64,000 nucleotides of DNA from Verrucomicrobiia bacterium (GCA_030432565.1 JAUIGV010000019.1:36273-100272), one strand, 5' to 3'; positions 17,592 through 25,755 are shown, numbered from the stretch's first letter. Program-made: numbers and translations. The notes: generated by a model from the letters alone, not told the origin.

Positions 17592-19811
17592 ATGCGCTCT
17601 TATTTTTCAATTCTGCCCCTTCTGCACTGCATGCTGGTGGCATCCTGTTCTGACAACAAGGACTCCAAGAAAGAACGAAGCAATAAAGACTTTTTCACCG
17701 AAACCAAGATCGCGGTCGATTTTGAAAATGAAATGGCCACAGGCGAGACTGATTTTCTCAGGGCACTTACCGGACACACGATCAGCTGGCAAAAGTGGGA
17801 TCAAAAGATTCTACAGAAGGCGAAGGACACCCAGCGCCCGATCTTCGCGCTCTTGTGCTCCCCTCTGGGAGATTCCTCACGCGCCGTCGCAAATGAATTG
17901 AACGAGAATCAGGCTCTCAGAGAAATGGTTTCCCGTCTCCCGGTCTGCACCGTGATCGACGCGAATGTAAACCCCGAAATGGCGATACTCGGGTATCATT
18001 TATCCAACGAGATCGGAAGAGCCACCGCTTTCCCCATGATGATTTGGCTGAGCCACGAAGGCTCGCCCATTGCCTGGATTCCGGTGGGGCAAACCTCCGG
18101 CCGCGAACTGGAAAGCCTTGTTTCAAACTCTGTTGCCATGGTCGAAGATACCTGGACAAAATCCTCCCGCTACGCGGTTGAACACAGCCGTATCGACAAT
18201 GAGAGCAGGCAATTGCGCCTCACACCAAAGACCGAAGAACCTGAGGAACCTCTTTCCCGCGACGAACTCTTTCGCCGGGAAACCCGCCAGCTCAGCTCTC
18301 TTTACAGTTTTGGCGACAAGGATCTCGATTTTATCGGAGGCTTGATTCCCACGAACAGCATCGAACTTCTGGCCATCGGATCACACTCGGCAAGCCTCGC
18401 CAAAGATGTGCGTGAGCAAAGCAGGGCAGCTGCCAAGGAACTGACCCGGGAACTCACCTCCGGAGCACTTAAGGACCCACTTGATAGCACCTATTTTTAC
18501 GCACGGCGCACCGGCGATTGGACACTCCCATCATTTTCAAAGGATCTTTTTTCCCAAGCCAAAGTCGCCACAATGTTGCTCAGGGTCGGCAAGCTTCTCG
18601 ATGAAGACCAGTTCACCACGCAGGGATTGGACTTACTTGCGGTTCTGGAAGATGAGTGGCTTACGAAGCAAATTTCCAGCATCAGCCCGAAAGGCGACGC
18701 CGATCTCCCAGGAGCTTTCTTGTGGGATTTCAGGACTCTTAAAAAGATTCTCAACGAAGATGAACTCAAGGTGGCGACCACGGCATTCTCTCTCGAACCG
18801 ACCGGCAACATTCCTCTCGAAACCGATCCACTCGGCAACTACTTCAATCTGAACTCCCTTCGCAGCAAAATCTCAAACGAGGAAGTCGCCGACAAACACC
18901 AACTCCCGGTCGAAGTCGCTTCGAAATCCTTGGAAGCCATTCGTTCCAAACTACTCGCCCACCGCAAGGAGCAACTTGGAACAACAACAGAGACCACTTT
19001 GACCGTGAAAGACTGGGCACTGGTTTTGCGAGCCCAAATCCTGAGGGCGAATCACACCGGATCACCCGCCCACCACCTTGCCGCTGCCGCCACCGCCGAC
19101 AAAATTTTATCAGATTACTGGAAAGCCGGGGAAGGGCTGTCCCGCATCAACACCGGCAGCACGTTGATTCCCGCGCGCTGCGAGGACCATATGACCGTTT
19201 GTCGGTCTTTGACTGAACTTTACCAGGCGACTCTCGACCAGCGCTGGCTTAAAACAGCAACCGAAATCGCAGACCATTCCCTCAGGGAATTCGGATCTGA
19301 AACCGAGATTCTGGCCGAACTCGCCCCGGACGAACGGATTATTCCCTTAAGGCTGCACAGTGTGGGAATGATTTTCGGCGAGTCCACTCTGGGGATCGCC
19401 GATCAGGTGCTGGGGCGGCTCCACGCTCTCACCGGCAAGAAGAGCTATCGAAATCTTCTCACCTCCCACCTCAAAGTCATCGCCCCAATGGAAAGAAGGA
19501 CCGTAGTCAACCATACGGATTACATCTCATCCTGCGCGCTCGGCGAACCCGCTCTGGTGGCTGTCCTTCAAGGAGATCACACCAGCGAGCTGGGCAAGAG
19601 CTTTATCGCTGGTCTCAATGCGCCGAAATACCTTTCATTCCTCACCATCCGCCCCGAATCCGGAAGTCCGCTCCTGAGTCCTCTCGCCGGACTTCCAACA
19701 CCCAAAGGCTCTTCTTCGGTCGTCCTGACTCGAGCCGGCGATTCACTCGGACAAGCGACCACCCTCGAGGAACTCACTGAACTTCTTGACTCGGTCATCT
19801 CCGGCGAGTGA
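17592..19811 (+). CDS. Lipoprotein with thioredoxin-fold and YyaL-like barrel domains
   Basis: A 739-residue protein with a lipoprotein signal ending LVASC (Cys19). Residues about 60-190 resemble the DUF255 thioredoxin-like domain of YyaL/SSP411 proteins ('WQKWDQKILQKAKDTQRPIF', 'NENQALREMVSRLPVCTVID'), but the usual CHWCH site is replaced and no CxxC is left. The rest is helical and fits the (alpha/alpha)6 barrel of the same family ('LAAAATADKILSDYW', 'YISSCALGEPALVAVLQG'). It lies 38 nt before hisB. The function is unknown; the membrane anchor implies the periplasmic face. Confidence 0.7.
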   Translation: MRSYFSILPLLHCMLVASCSDNKDSKKERSNKDFFTETKIAVDFENEMATGETDFLRALTGHTISWQKWDQKILQKAKDTQRPIFALLCSPLGDSSRAVANELNENQALREMVSRLPVCTVIDANVNPEMAILGYHLSNEIGRATAFPMMIWLSHEGSPIAWIPVGQTSGRELESLVSNSVAMVEDTWTKSSRYAVEHSRIDNESRQLRLTPKTEEPEEPLSRDELFRRETRQLSSLYSFGDKDLDFIGGLIPTNSIELLAIGSHSASLAKDVREQSRAAAKELTRELTSGALKDPLDSTYFYARRTGDWTLPSFSKDLFSQAKVATMLLRVGKLLDEDQFTTQGLDLLAVLEDEWLTKQISSISPKGDADLPGAFLWDFRTLKKILNEDELKVATTAFSLEPTGNIPLETDPLGNYFNLNSLRSKISNEEVADKHQLPVEVASKSLEAIRSKLLAHRKEQLGTTTETTLTVKDWALVLRAQILRANHTGSPAHHLAAAATADKILSDYWKAGEGLSRINTGSTLIPARCEDHMTVCRSLTELYQATLDQRWLKTATEIADHSLREFGSETEILAELAPDERIIPLRLHSVGMIFGESTLGIADQVLGRLHALTGKKSYRNLLTSHLKVIAPMERRTVVNHTDYISSCALGEPALVAVLQGDHTSELGKSFIAGLNAPKYLSFLTIRPESGSPLLSPLAGLPTPKGSSSVVLTRAGDSLGQATTLEELTELLDSVISGE

Positions 19812-19849
19812 CTGTTTCCCCGCCCGACGATTTTCATTCATCCTATTCT

Positions 19850-20440
19850 ATGAGCACCCGCACCGCATCACAGGCACGCGATACCGCCGAGACTAAAATC
19901 AAGCTCAGCCTCGATCTCGATGGCTCCGGCAAATCCACCATTGCCACCGGAATTCCATTCTTTGACCACATGCTCACGCTCTTCTCGCGTCATTCCCTCG
20001 TCGATTTGAATGTTGAGGTCGATGGTGATGTCGAAGTCGACTTCCACCACACCGTCGAAGACACCGGAATCGTCCTCGGCGAGTGCCTTAAGGAAGCGCT
20101 CGGAGACAAAGCCGGTATTCGCCGCTACGGACACGCTTACGTGCCCATGGACGAAACTCTCTGCCGCAGCGTCATTGATCTGAGCAATCGCCCGCAGCTC
20201 GAACTCCGGTCCCCGGAACAAACACCCGATGCCCAGAACTTTCCCTTCACCCTCGTGGAGGAATTCTGCCGGGCACTCGCCTCAAACCTTCGCTGCAACC
20301 TCCACATCGAGGTGCTTTATGGCCGGGACGGACATCACATTGCCGAGTCGATTTTCAAATCCATGGCCGTCGCGCTTCGGATCGCCTCGGAGAATGATCC
20401 TCGCCGCGAGGGAATCCCATCCACCAAGGAAGTTCTCTGA
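19850..20440 (+). CDS. hisB: Imidazoleglycerol-phosphate dehydratase
   Basis: A 196-residue monofunctional HisB. The duplicated metal-binding motifs are present: 'FFDHMLTLFSRHS' with 'DFHHTVEDTGIVLGE', and later 'GHHIAESIFKSMA'. It catalyses dehydration of imidazole glycerol phosphate to imidazole acetol phosphate in histidine synthesis. The ATG at 19850 gives the standard N-terminus; an upstream GTG overlaps the previous gene. The stop abuts the hisH start, so the two form a pair, while hisF lies at 40 kb. Confidence 0.96.
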   Translation: MSTRTASQARDTAETKIKLSLDLDGSGKSTIATGIPFFDHMLTLFSRHSLVDLNVEVDGDVEVDFHHTVEDTGIVLGECLKEALGDKAGIRRYGHAYVPMDETLCRSVIDLSNRPQLELRSPEQTPDAQNFPFTLVEEFCRALASNLRCNLHIEVLYGRDGHHIAESIFKSMAVALRIASENDPRREGIPSTKEVL

Positions 20441-21058
20441 ATGGAAATGAAACTCGGAATGATCGACTACGGTCGGGGAAATTTGCGCAGCGTCATCAAT
20501 GCCTGCAAGGTCCTGGGCCACGATCCCACCCTGATTACAAAACCGGAGGAACTGGAGAATTTCACCCATCTGATTTTCCCCGGCCAAGGTGCCTTCGGAG
20601 ACTGCATGGATAGTCTTCACCGCCTGGGACTGGCCAAGCCGCTTCAAGAATGGATCGCGGCAGGAAAGCCCTACTTTGGGATTTGTGTCGGCTACCAACT
20701 CCTTTTTGAAGCCAGCGAAGAATCTCCCGGAACCGCCGGTCTTGGAGTTGTTGCCGGAACAGTAAGGCGATTCACCAGCAACCACCTCAAGATCCCTCAC
20801 ATGGGATGGAATGCCACCGTCCACACAAAAGAAAATTCCCCCTATTGGGTGGGATTTGACGAAGCACCCTACTTCTACTTCGTCCACTCGTATTATCCGT
20901 CCGAAGTGGACCCCGGGCTCGTTTCGGCCACCTGCGACTATGGTGGCGAAACCTTCTGCGCGGCCATTGAACAAGGGAACCTGTTTGCCACGCAATTCCA
21001 CCCGGAGAAAAGCCAACACGCCGGTCTCAAACTGCTCGATAACTTCTTCAACGCCTGA
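20441..21058 (+). CDS. hisH: Imidazole glycerol phosphate synthase, glutamine amidotransferase subunit
   Basis: A 205-residue class I glutamine amidotransferase. The N-terminus 'MIDYGRGNLRSV' is diagnostic of HisH. The catalytic triad is Cys in 'GICVGYQLLF' and His and Glu in 'QFHPEKSQ'. It supplies ammonia to HisF. It directly follows hisB without spacing, and MKLGMIDYG two codons in is an equally possible start. A bidirectional terminator follows. Confidence 0.96.
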   Translation: MEMKLGMIDYGRGNLRSVINACKVLGHDPTLITKPEELENFTHLIFPGQGAFGDCMDSLHRLGLAKPLQEWIAAGKPYFGICVGYQLLFEASEESPGTAGLGVVAGTVRRFTSNHLKIPHMGWNATVHTKENSPYWVGFDEAPYFYFVHSYYPSEVDPGLVSATCDYGGETFCAAIEQGNLFATQFHPEKSQHAGLKLLDNFFNA

Positions 21059-21079
21059 ATTTTCAATGACGGCGCGAAA

Positions 21080-21105
21080 AAAGCGGGTCGAATCCGACCC
21101 GCTTT
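21080..21105. terminator. Bidirectional terminator between hisH and rpmB
   Basis: AAAGCGGGTCG and CGACCCGCTTT form a perfect 11-bp stem with a 4-nt loop, between two convergent genes. A-tracts and T-tracts flank both sides, so it can act on either strand. Confidence 0.85.
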
Positions 21106-21131
21106 CTCAAAACTAGAATTTGCGAAGGAAC

Positions 21132-21395
21132 CTAGATCAGGCCCGCCTTCTTCAAAGTGACGTAAGCACCATTCTTATTGATGGTCTTGAACGCCTTGGC
21201 GCTGGCCTTCACGCGGACGTGTTTGCCAAGTTCGGGAACCCAGACCCGTTTCGTGTGAAGGTTCGGAGAAACTTTACGTTTCACCGTCTTGGTGACGTGA
21301 CGGCCAATGCCGCCTTTTTTCTTGGCCAAACCAGAACGGTGGATTTTACGTCCAACTCGAACTTTGGAACCGCGGATGCTGCATACTCTTGCCAT
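21132..21395 (-). CDS. rpmB: Large ribosomal subunit protein bL28
   Basis: An 87-residue basic protein matching bL28 throughout: 'MARVCSIRGSKVRVG' at the start (equivalent of the usual C-x-x-x-GK), 'TKTVKRKVSPNLHTKRVWV' and 'VKASAKAFKTINKNGAYVTL'. Length and composition are normal. Only one cysteine is kept, so it is a non-zinc type. It is a monocistronic gene on the minus strand, ending at the shared terminator. Confidence 0.95.
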   Translation of the reverse strand: MARVCSIRGSKVRVGRKIHRSGLAKKKGGIGRHVTKTVKRKVSPNLHTKRVWVPELGKHVRVKASAKAFKTINKNGAYVTLKKAGLI

Positions 21396-21537
21396 AGGTC
21401 TAAAAACTGGTGAAGGGGTGAGATAGGCGAATTTCAGGATGGGTCAAGCGGTTTCCGAGAATTCCCCGAGGTTTTTCATTCCCATTATTTGACCGGATGA
21501 ACTGGAAATCCCCTTTCAGGTGTGATTTTCTCGCTCC

Positions 21538-22353
21538 GTGGCCACCGCGACTCTCCTCGATTATCTGAAACAGCTCGAAAATCAGGGAGTGACCCATGTG
21601 GAAATCGACGACCACGCGCGCTCGGTCCTTCGCGAACTCTACACCCGGGGGAGCGCCCGCCGCACCGCAAAGACCACCCCGAAAAGCCCTCAACAGCCCT
21701 CTCAGCCGGATGCAATCATTGCCCGGGGCCATACCGCCGCGGAAAAAATTGCCTCACTGGCCGCCATTGCTGAAACCTGGCAACCCGCCCGAGCTCTCGG
21801 CAGCCTGCGCGACACCATGGTTTTCTCCACCGGTAATCCCGAAGCAGATTTTATGTTGGTTGGTGAAGCCCCTGGATTTCAGGAAGAGCAGAAAGGCGAG
21901 CCTTTCGTCGGCCCGGCCGGAGAGAAACTGAATCAAATTCTAAAGGCCATGGGGCTGGCACGGGACAAAGTCTACATTTCCAATGTCTGCAAATTTCGGC
22001 CCGCCACCCGGAATCAGACCACCAACAACCGCAAACCCTCCCCCGAGGAAATGGCCACCTCGCTTCCCTTTGTGAAAGCCGAGATCGATGTCGTCAAACC
22101 CCGCGTCATTGTCGCGCTCGGTGGCAGCGCGGCCCAGGGCTTGCTGGGCTTGGAAAAACCAGTCGGCCAACTGCGCGAATGCTGGCACCAATTTCAAGGA
22201 ATCCCGCTCCGCGTCACCTATCATCCCTCTTATCTTCTAAGGCAGGAAGATGGCCTCGGCGAAAAACGCAAGGTCTGGGAGGACATGCTCGCCATCATGG
22301 AGAAACTCGGCCTGCCCGTTTCCGAAAAACAACGCGGCTTCTTTAAAAAATGA
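21538..22353 (+). CDS. Uracil-DNA glycosylase superfamily protein lacking the Fe-S cysteines
   Basis: A 271-residue protein. Residues 95-265 match family 4 (SPO1-type) uracil-DNA glycosylases: 'MLVGEAPGFQEEQKGEPFVG' (the catalytic motif GEAPG), 'PAGEKLNQIL', 'VIVALGGSAAQGLLG', and 'TYHPSYLLR' (HPS motif). Typical members bind a 4Fe-4S cluster with four cysteines. Here the first pair before 'VFSTGNPEADF' is absent, the cysteine expected in 'NVVKCRP' is displaced ('NVCKFRP'), and the fourth is missing. The N-terminal 90 residues are an added helical region. The start is GTG. The stop abuts that of convergent uppP in TGATCA. Uracil excision is plausible but not certain. Confidence 0.82.
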   Translation: MATATLLDYLKQLENQGVTHVEIDDHARSVLRELYTRGSARRTAKTTPKSPQQPSQPDAIIARGHTAAEKIASLAAIAETWQPARALGSLRDTMVFSTGNPEADFMLVGEAPGFQEEQKGEPFVGPAGEKLNQILKAMGLARDKVYISNVCKFRPATRNQTTNNRKPSPEEMATSLPFVKAEIDVVKPRVIVALGGSAAQGLLGLEKPVGQLRECWHQFQGIPLRVTYHPSYLLRQEDGLGEKRKVWEDMLAIMEKLGLPVSEKQRGFFKK

Positions 22354-23175
22354 TCAGGCTTGGCTAAAGTAGATCATCCCCGCGATTCCGGCCACGAAGC
22401 AATAATAGGAGAAATACTCCAGCTTCCCCCTCTTCACCGCTCCCATCACCACATAAATCGCGAAAAGGCCTACCACCCCGGCTGCGATCGCTCCGGCCAC
22501 ATAAGGACCGTTGAAACAAGACTTGAGAGCATCGCCAAATGATCCCGTCTCTTCCATCTGGTCTTTCAAGGTCAGCACAAAACCGCCTGCAATCGCTGGA
22601 ATCGACATCAGGAACGAGAACTCAGCAGCCCTCTCGGCCTTGACCCCGCTCACCAGGCCGGCCGCGATGGTCGATCCGGAGCGGGAGATTCCGGGCAAAA
22701 TGGCGAAAGCCTGGCCAATCCCCATAATCACAGAACTCCTCAGCCCAACTTTGGCTGCTTTCCCTTTTAAGAGGCGCGGGACGAAGAGAACCAATCCCGT
22801 CACAATCAAAAGCCCCGACACAAAAACCGGCTTCCCCGGCGCCGCATCGAAGAAATCCTTAAACAATAACGCAGCAATCACCGCCGGAACGGTAGCCACC
22901 CCAAGCCACAAAATCATCATCCGATCCTCCTTCATCTGGCGATTGAAGAGCGACAGGGTCAATCGCCACAGGCTCTTTCGAAAGAAGATCAACACACTCA
23001 CCAGAGTTCCAAGGTGCAGGATGATTTCGAAAGAAAGATCAGGCTGATGCTCCGCCCCCACCTCCCGAATCCCCAAAAGATACTGGGTCAGCACAATATG
23101 CCCCGAAGAAGACACCGGAAGAAATTCCGCCAATCCCTGCACAATTCCCACGATGATCGCCTTCCAAAGTTCCAT
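22354..23175 (-). CDS. uppP: Undecaprenyl-diphosphatase
   Basis: A 273-residue polytopic membrane protein. The diagnostic motifs are 'GIVQGLAEFLPVSSSGH' at the N-terminus and 'ILPGISRSGSTIAAGL' in the second half, which form the active site. It dephosphorylates undecaprenyl pyrophosphate for peptidoglycan and O-antigen carrier recycling, and overproduction gives bacitracin resistance in other bacteria. The ATG at 23175 is preferred since AGAGG lies 11 nt upstream and the family's usual N-terminus begins there; the ATG at 23184 is the alternative. Confidence 0.95.
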   Translation of the reverse strand: MELWKAIIVGIVQGLAEFLPVSSSGHIVLTQYLLGIREVGAEHQPDLSFEIILHLGTLVSVLIFFRKSLWRLTLSLFNRQMKEDRMMILWLGVATVPAVIAALLFKDFFDAAPGKPVFVSGLLIVTGLVLFVPRLLKGKAAKVGLRSSVIMGIGQAFAILPGISRSGSTIAAGLVSGVKAERAAEFSFLMSIPAIAGGFVLTLKDQMEETGSFGDALKSCFNGPYVAGAIAAGVVGLFAIYVVMGAVKRGKLEYFSYYCFVAGIAGMIYFSQA

Positions 23176-23279
23176 AAATTTCATCACCTCTAACCGCCCC
23201 CCCTCCTCCCGACAAGCCCAGCGTCACTTCCCCGAAAATTTTATTTCGCATTTCCGGATCTCTCAGGTATGCTAATGCT

Positions 23280-23705
23280 ATGAAAGCAACACTTCTATTG
23301 CTCGTTCCGATTTCACTTCTCGTCTCCTGCACCCAGAATCAAGGTCAGGCCGCCCCGCCCGTCGCACCCGCGGCGAACATGGGGAATGAATACGGTGTCC
23401 CGGCTGCCGGAGCATACGACCCGGTCAACCCACCCTACCAGCCGGTTGGTCCCATTAACCCTCCCGCAGCCCCGGTTCCTGCAGCTGACCCGTATGGTAC
23501 GCCTCCCCCGGTTGCGGTCACCCCTTCCACGCCAGCGCCTGCGGCTGCTGATTTGAACGGAAATGTTTACACGATTAAGAAGGGAGACTCCCTTTGGGGA
23601 ATCGCGCGCAAATATGGAACCTCCGTCAGCGCCATCAAAGAAGCCAACGGAATGACCAGCGACACCATCATTGATGGACGGACCCTGATTATTCCCGGAC
23701 GATAG
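23280..23705 (+). CDS. LysM-domain lipoprotein
   Basis: A 141-residue protein. The lipoprotein signal ends SLLVSC (Cys17). A Pro/Ala-rich linker fills about residues 20-92. One LysM domain occupies 96-140: 'YTIKKGDSLWGIARKYGTS' and 'IKEANGMTSDTIIDGRTLII'. LysM binds N-acetylglucosamine polymers, so this is probably an envelope protein touching peptidoglycan. A strong terminator follows at 23736. Confidence 0.9.
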   Translation: MKATLLLLVPISLLVSCTQNQGQAAPPVAPAANMGNEYGVPAAGAYDPVNPPYQPVGPINPPAAPVPAADPYGTPPPVAVTPSTPAPAAADLNGNVYTIKKGDSLWGIARKYGTSVSAIKEANGMTSDTIIDGRTLIIPGR

Positions 23706-23735
23706 CCACCTTCCATTACGAAACTTTCATTTCTC

Positions 23736-23768
23736 GGTGGGCCGGACTAAAATCCGGCCCACCTTTTT
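23736..23768 (+). terminator. Rho-independent terminator after the LysM gene
   Basis: GGTGGGCCGGA and TCCGGCCCACC form a perfect 11-bp stem with a 6-nt loop, followed by five T. It ends only 8 nt before the start codon of the next gene. Confidence 0.85.
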
Positions 23769-23776
23769 GTGTCACG

Positions 23777-24757
23777 ATGAAACTTATCCTTATCACCCTT
23801 CTTTCCCTCCTCCTTCCGGCTTTCTCCCAGAAAATGCCGGACGACAAAGAACAATTACTCGAGGCACTAATGAACGCCCCCGATCTGGCCTCCCTGGACC
23901 AAGCAATCGAAAAGGGCAAGAAAGCCGGACTGCCCGAACAAATGTTTCTTGAAGCACGCTTCGTCTTTCTGGTGAACCAAGACAATCGTGCCGCACTCGC
24001 TGCATTGTCACCACAACTGGCGGCGCATCTTCCAAAGTTCTCCCCCGACAACACCATGCTGTTTGCGGTCGAGGAAGACTTCGCGAGCATCGTGGAATAC
24101 ACCAGGGCACTTGCGGCACTTGAGAAAAACGATACCGCTCTTTTCAAAAAGCACATCATGGAAGCATTTTGGCTCAGCCCGTCTCATGCCGCCCAGTTTG
24201 CTCCCTTGATTAACGAGCTGCGAATGGAGGAGGCCATGAAGAAAATCACACTCGATCTGGACCGCAAGTTCCCTGATCAAAAATCAGAAGGAAAAGAAAT
24301 GTCCCTAAGATCCATTGCCGGAGAGTCAGCAGCCGTCCTCATCCACTTTTGGAGCCCCTGGGTGCAACAATCCATGGCAGCCATGGAGGAAATCGCAACC
24401 GTTTCAAACACCCTCATCAAAAACAAGATCCCCGTAGCTTCGATTCTTTTGAGCAGCACCAATGAAGCCAGGAAGGATGCCGACAACTTCCTCGGAACCG
24501 ATGGAGCGAAGAATCCCGGCCACTGGCTCATTGATCATGAAAAATCCTCTTTGGGTTCCTTGATGCGTGTCTCCTCATTCCCTACCGTGGTCCTGGCATC
24601 GCGAGAAGGAAAGATCCTCTTCAACGGCGACCCCGCCGATGGCCGTCTTTGGAAGATCCTGGCAGGACTTAATCCAAAAATCACACCACCTACGATAGAT
24701 CCCGTACTCCCGGAAACCGGCTCAAACACCCCTCCATCCGGTGAAAAAGGCAAATAA
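23777..24757 (+). CDS. Secreted thioredoxin-like protein lacking active-site cysteines
   Basis: A 326-residue protein with a signal peptide (MKLILITLLSLLLPAFS). The N-terminal part (about 25-165) is helical. The C-terminal part (about 170-300) follows the TlpA/thioredoxin pattern: 'AAVLIHFWSPWVQQSMAAME' where the CxxC should be, then 'SSFPTVVLASREGKILFNG' with the cis-proline. Both cysteines are absent, so disulfide exchange is ruled out. A terminator ends 8 nt before the start, leaving little room for a leader; the true start may be further in, or the promoter lies upstream of the hairpin. Confidence 0.72.
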   Translation: MKLILITLLSLLLPAFSQKMPDDKEQLLEALMNAPDLASLDQAIEKGKKAGLPEQMFLEARFVFLVNQDNRAALAALSPQLAAHLPKFSPDNTMLFAVEEDFASIVEYTRALAALEKNDTALFKKHIMEAFWLSPSHAAQFAPLINELRMEEAMKKITLDLDRKFPDQKSEGKEMSLRSIAGESAAVLIHFWSPWVQQSMAAMEEIATVSNTLIKNKIPVASILLSSTNEARKDADNFLGTDGAKNPGHWLIDHEKSSLGSLMRVSSFPTVVLASREGKILFNGDPADGRLWKILAGLNPKITPPTIDPVLPETGSNTPPSGEKGK

Positions 24758-24784
24758 GGGCAAAAATCTTTGATCACAACTATG

Positions 24785-24798
24785 CAAGTTTAAACTTG
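24785..24798. promoter_or_regulatory. Perfect palindrome, possible operator for the BlaI-type repressor
   Basis: CAAGTTTAAACTTG is a perfect 14-bp palindrome 52 bp upstream of the GTG start of the BlaI-like gene. A -35-like TTGAAC overlaps its right end (24796-24801). BlaI-type repressors bind dyads in their own promoters, so autoregulation is plausible, although the classic TACA/TGTA half-site is absent. Confidence 0.45.
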
Positions 24799-24850
24799 AA
24801 CTCTTGTTAGGTATCCGTCTTTCTTCTCTCAACCACTTCACAAAACACAA

Positions 24851-25657
24851 GTGCCACAATACGACGAACCATCTCCACAAGAGCTCCACGCCCTCGCCAT
24901 TCTCTGGAACGAGGGTCCAAGTACAGTCGGCTTCGTACATGAAATGATGAACGAGGACGCCGGTGATCGGACCTACACGACCACACTAGCCGTGATGCGT
25001 AATCTCGAGAAAAAGAATCTCGCCGCCCGCAACACCCAGGGCCGGGCGCACGTCTACGAAGCAAAGGTGGATCGCGAGATCATTCTCAAGCCACGCTTGC
25101 AGGACCTCGTTCATAACAGTTTCGGAGGAAGCCTTGGACAGGCGATCCTCTCCCTAATCTCAGTTGGTGTCATGACGCCCGACGAGAAAACCGCGGTAAC
25201 CCGCGTAATCAAACAGCACAAAGCCATGGCTGCGAAAAAGAAGACCACAAAAAAGAAGGCCGCTAAAAAGGCCGCTAAAAAGCCCGTGGCTGCCAAGAAA
25301 AAGGTAGCCAAGAAGAAAGTCGCCAAAAAAGCGGCTACGAAAAAAGTCGCCAAAAAGGCGGTTAAGAAGGTAGCTAAGAAAAAAGTCGCCAAAAAGGCAG
25401 CCCAGAAAAAGGTCGCCAAAAAAGCCGCTAAAAAGAAGGTTGCCAAGAAAAAGGTAGCCAAGAAAGCCGCCAAGAAAAAAGTCGCCAAAAAGGCTGCCAA
25501 GAAGGTCGCTAAAAAAGCGGCCAAGAAAAAGGTAGCCAAAAAAGCGGCCAAGAAGGTGGCTAAGAAAGCCGCCAAGAAAAAAGTCGCCAAAAAAGCGGCC
25601 AAGAAAAAGGTAGCCAAAAAGGCTGCTAAAAAGAAAACCGCCAAAAAACGCAAGTAA
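24851..25657 (+). CDS. BlaI/MecI-type repressor with histone-H1-like C-terminal tail
   Basis: A 268-residue protein. Residues 1-126 form a BlaI/MecI/CopY winged-helix: 'PSPQELHALAILWNEGPSTV', 'RTYTTTLAVMRNLEKKNLAA' and 'GRAHVYEAKVDREI' align with the HTH, wing and start of the dimerisation helix of penicillinase repressors. Residues 127-268 are an uninterrupted Lys/Ala/Val repeat of AKKKVAKKAA units, like histone H1 or HctB tails. No BlaR1-type sensor protease is adjacent. The start is GTG. Such a tail should add strong non-specific DNA binding to a specific repressor. The regulated genes are unknown; a perfect palindrome lies upstream, and a terminator follows. Confidence 0.85.
   Translation: MPQYDEPSPQELHALAILWNEGPSTVGFVHEMMNEDAGDRTYTTTLAVMRNLEKKNLAARNTQGRAHVYEAKVDREIILKPRLQDLVHNSFGGSLGQAILSLISVGVMTPDEKTAVTRVIKQHKAMAAKKKTTKKKAAKKAAKKPVAAKKKVAKKKVAKKAATKKVAKKAVKKVAKKKVAKKAAQKKVAKKAAKKKVAKKKVAKKAAKKKVAKKAAKKVAKKAAKKKVAKKAAKKVAKKAAKKKVAKKAAKKKVAKKAAKKKTAKKRK
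25230..25652 (+). repeat. Tandem DNA repeats encoding the Lys/Ala tail
   Basis: About 420 bp of near-repeats built from AAGAAAAAGGTAGCC and AAAAAAGCGGCC-like blocks, kept in frame. It is longer and more regular than the RpoD copy, so slippage or recombination could change tail length. Confidence 0.75.
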
Positions 25658-25685
25658 GGATCTCGATCCCTACCTGGTAATTTTC

Positions 25686-25715
25686 AAGGGACACTCCAAA
25701 CGGGGTGTCCCTTTT
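25686..25715 (+). terminator. Rho-independent terminator after the BlaI-type gene
   Basis: AAGGGACAC and GTGTCCCTT pair (9 bp) around a 10-nt loop, with a T-rich end. It lies 28 nt after the stop. Confidence 0.8.
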
Positions 25716-25755
25716 CTCTTTTCTCCAATCCTCCTTCAGCTACATCCTTCTCATC

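Noticed and set aside
25230..25652. Regular repeats suggesting a CRISPR array
   Set aside because: The repeats lack unique spacers of constant length, are translated in frame, and have no cas genes nearby.
25111..25653. 180-codon minus-strand frame of Phe/Leu/Ala repeats, looking like a membrane protein
   Set aside because: Antisense reading of the Lys/Ala tail of the BlaI-type gene; it has no start context and pure repeat composition.
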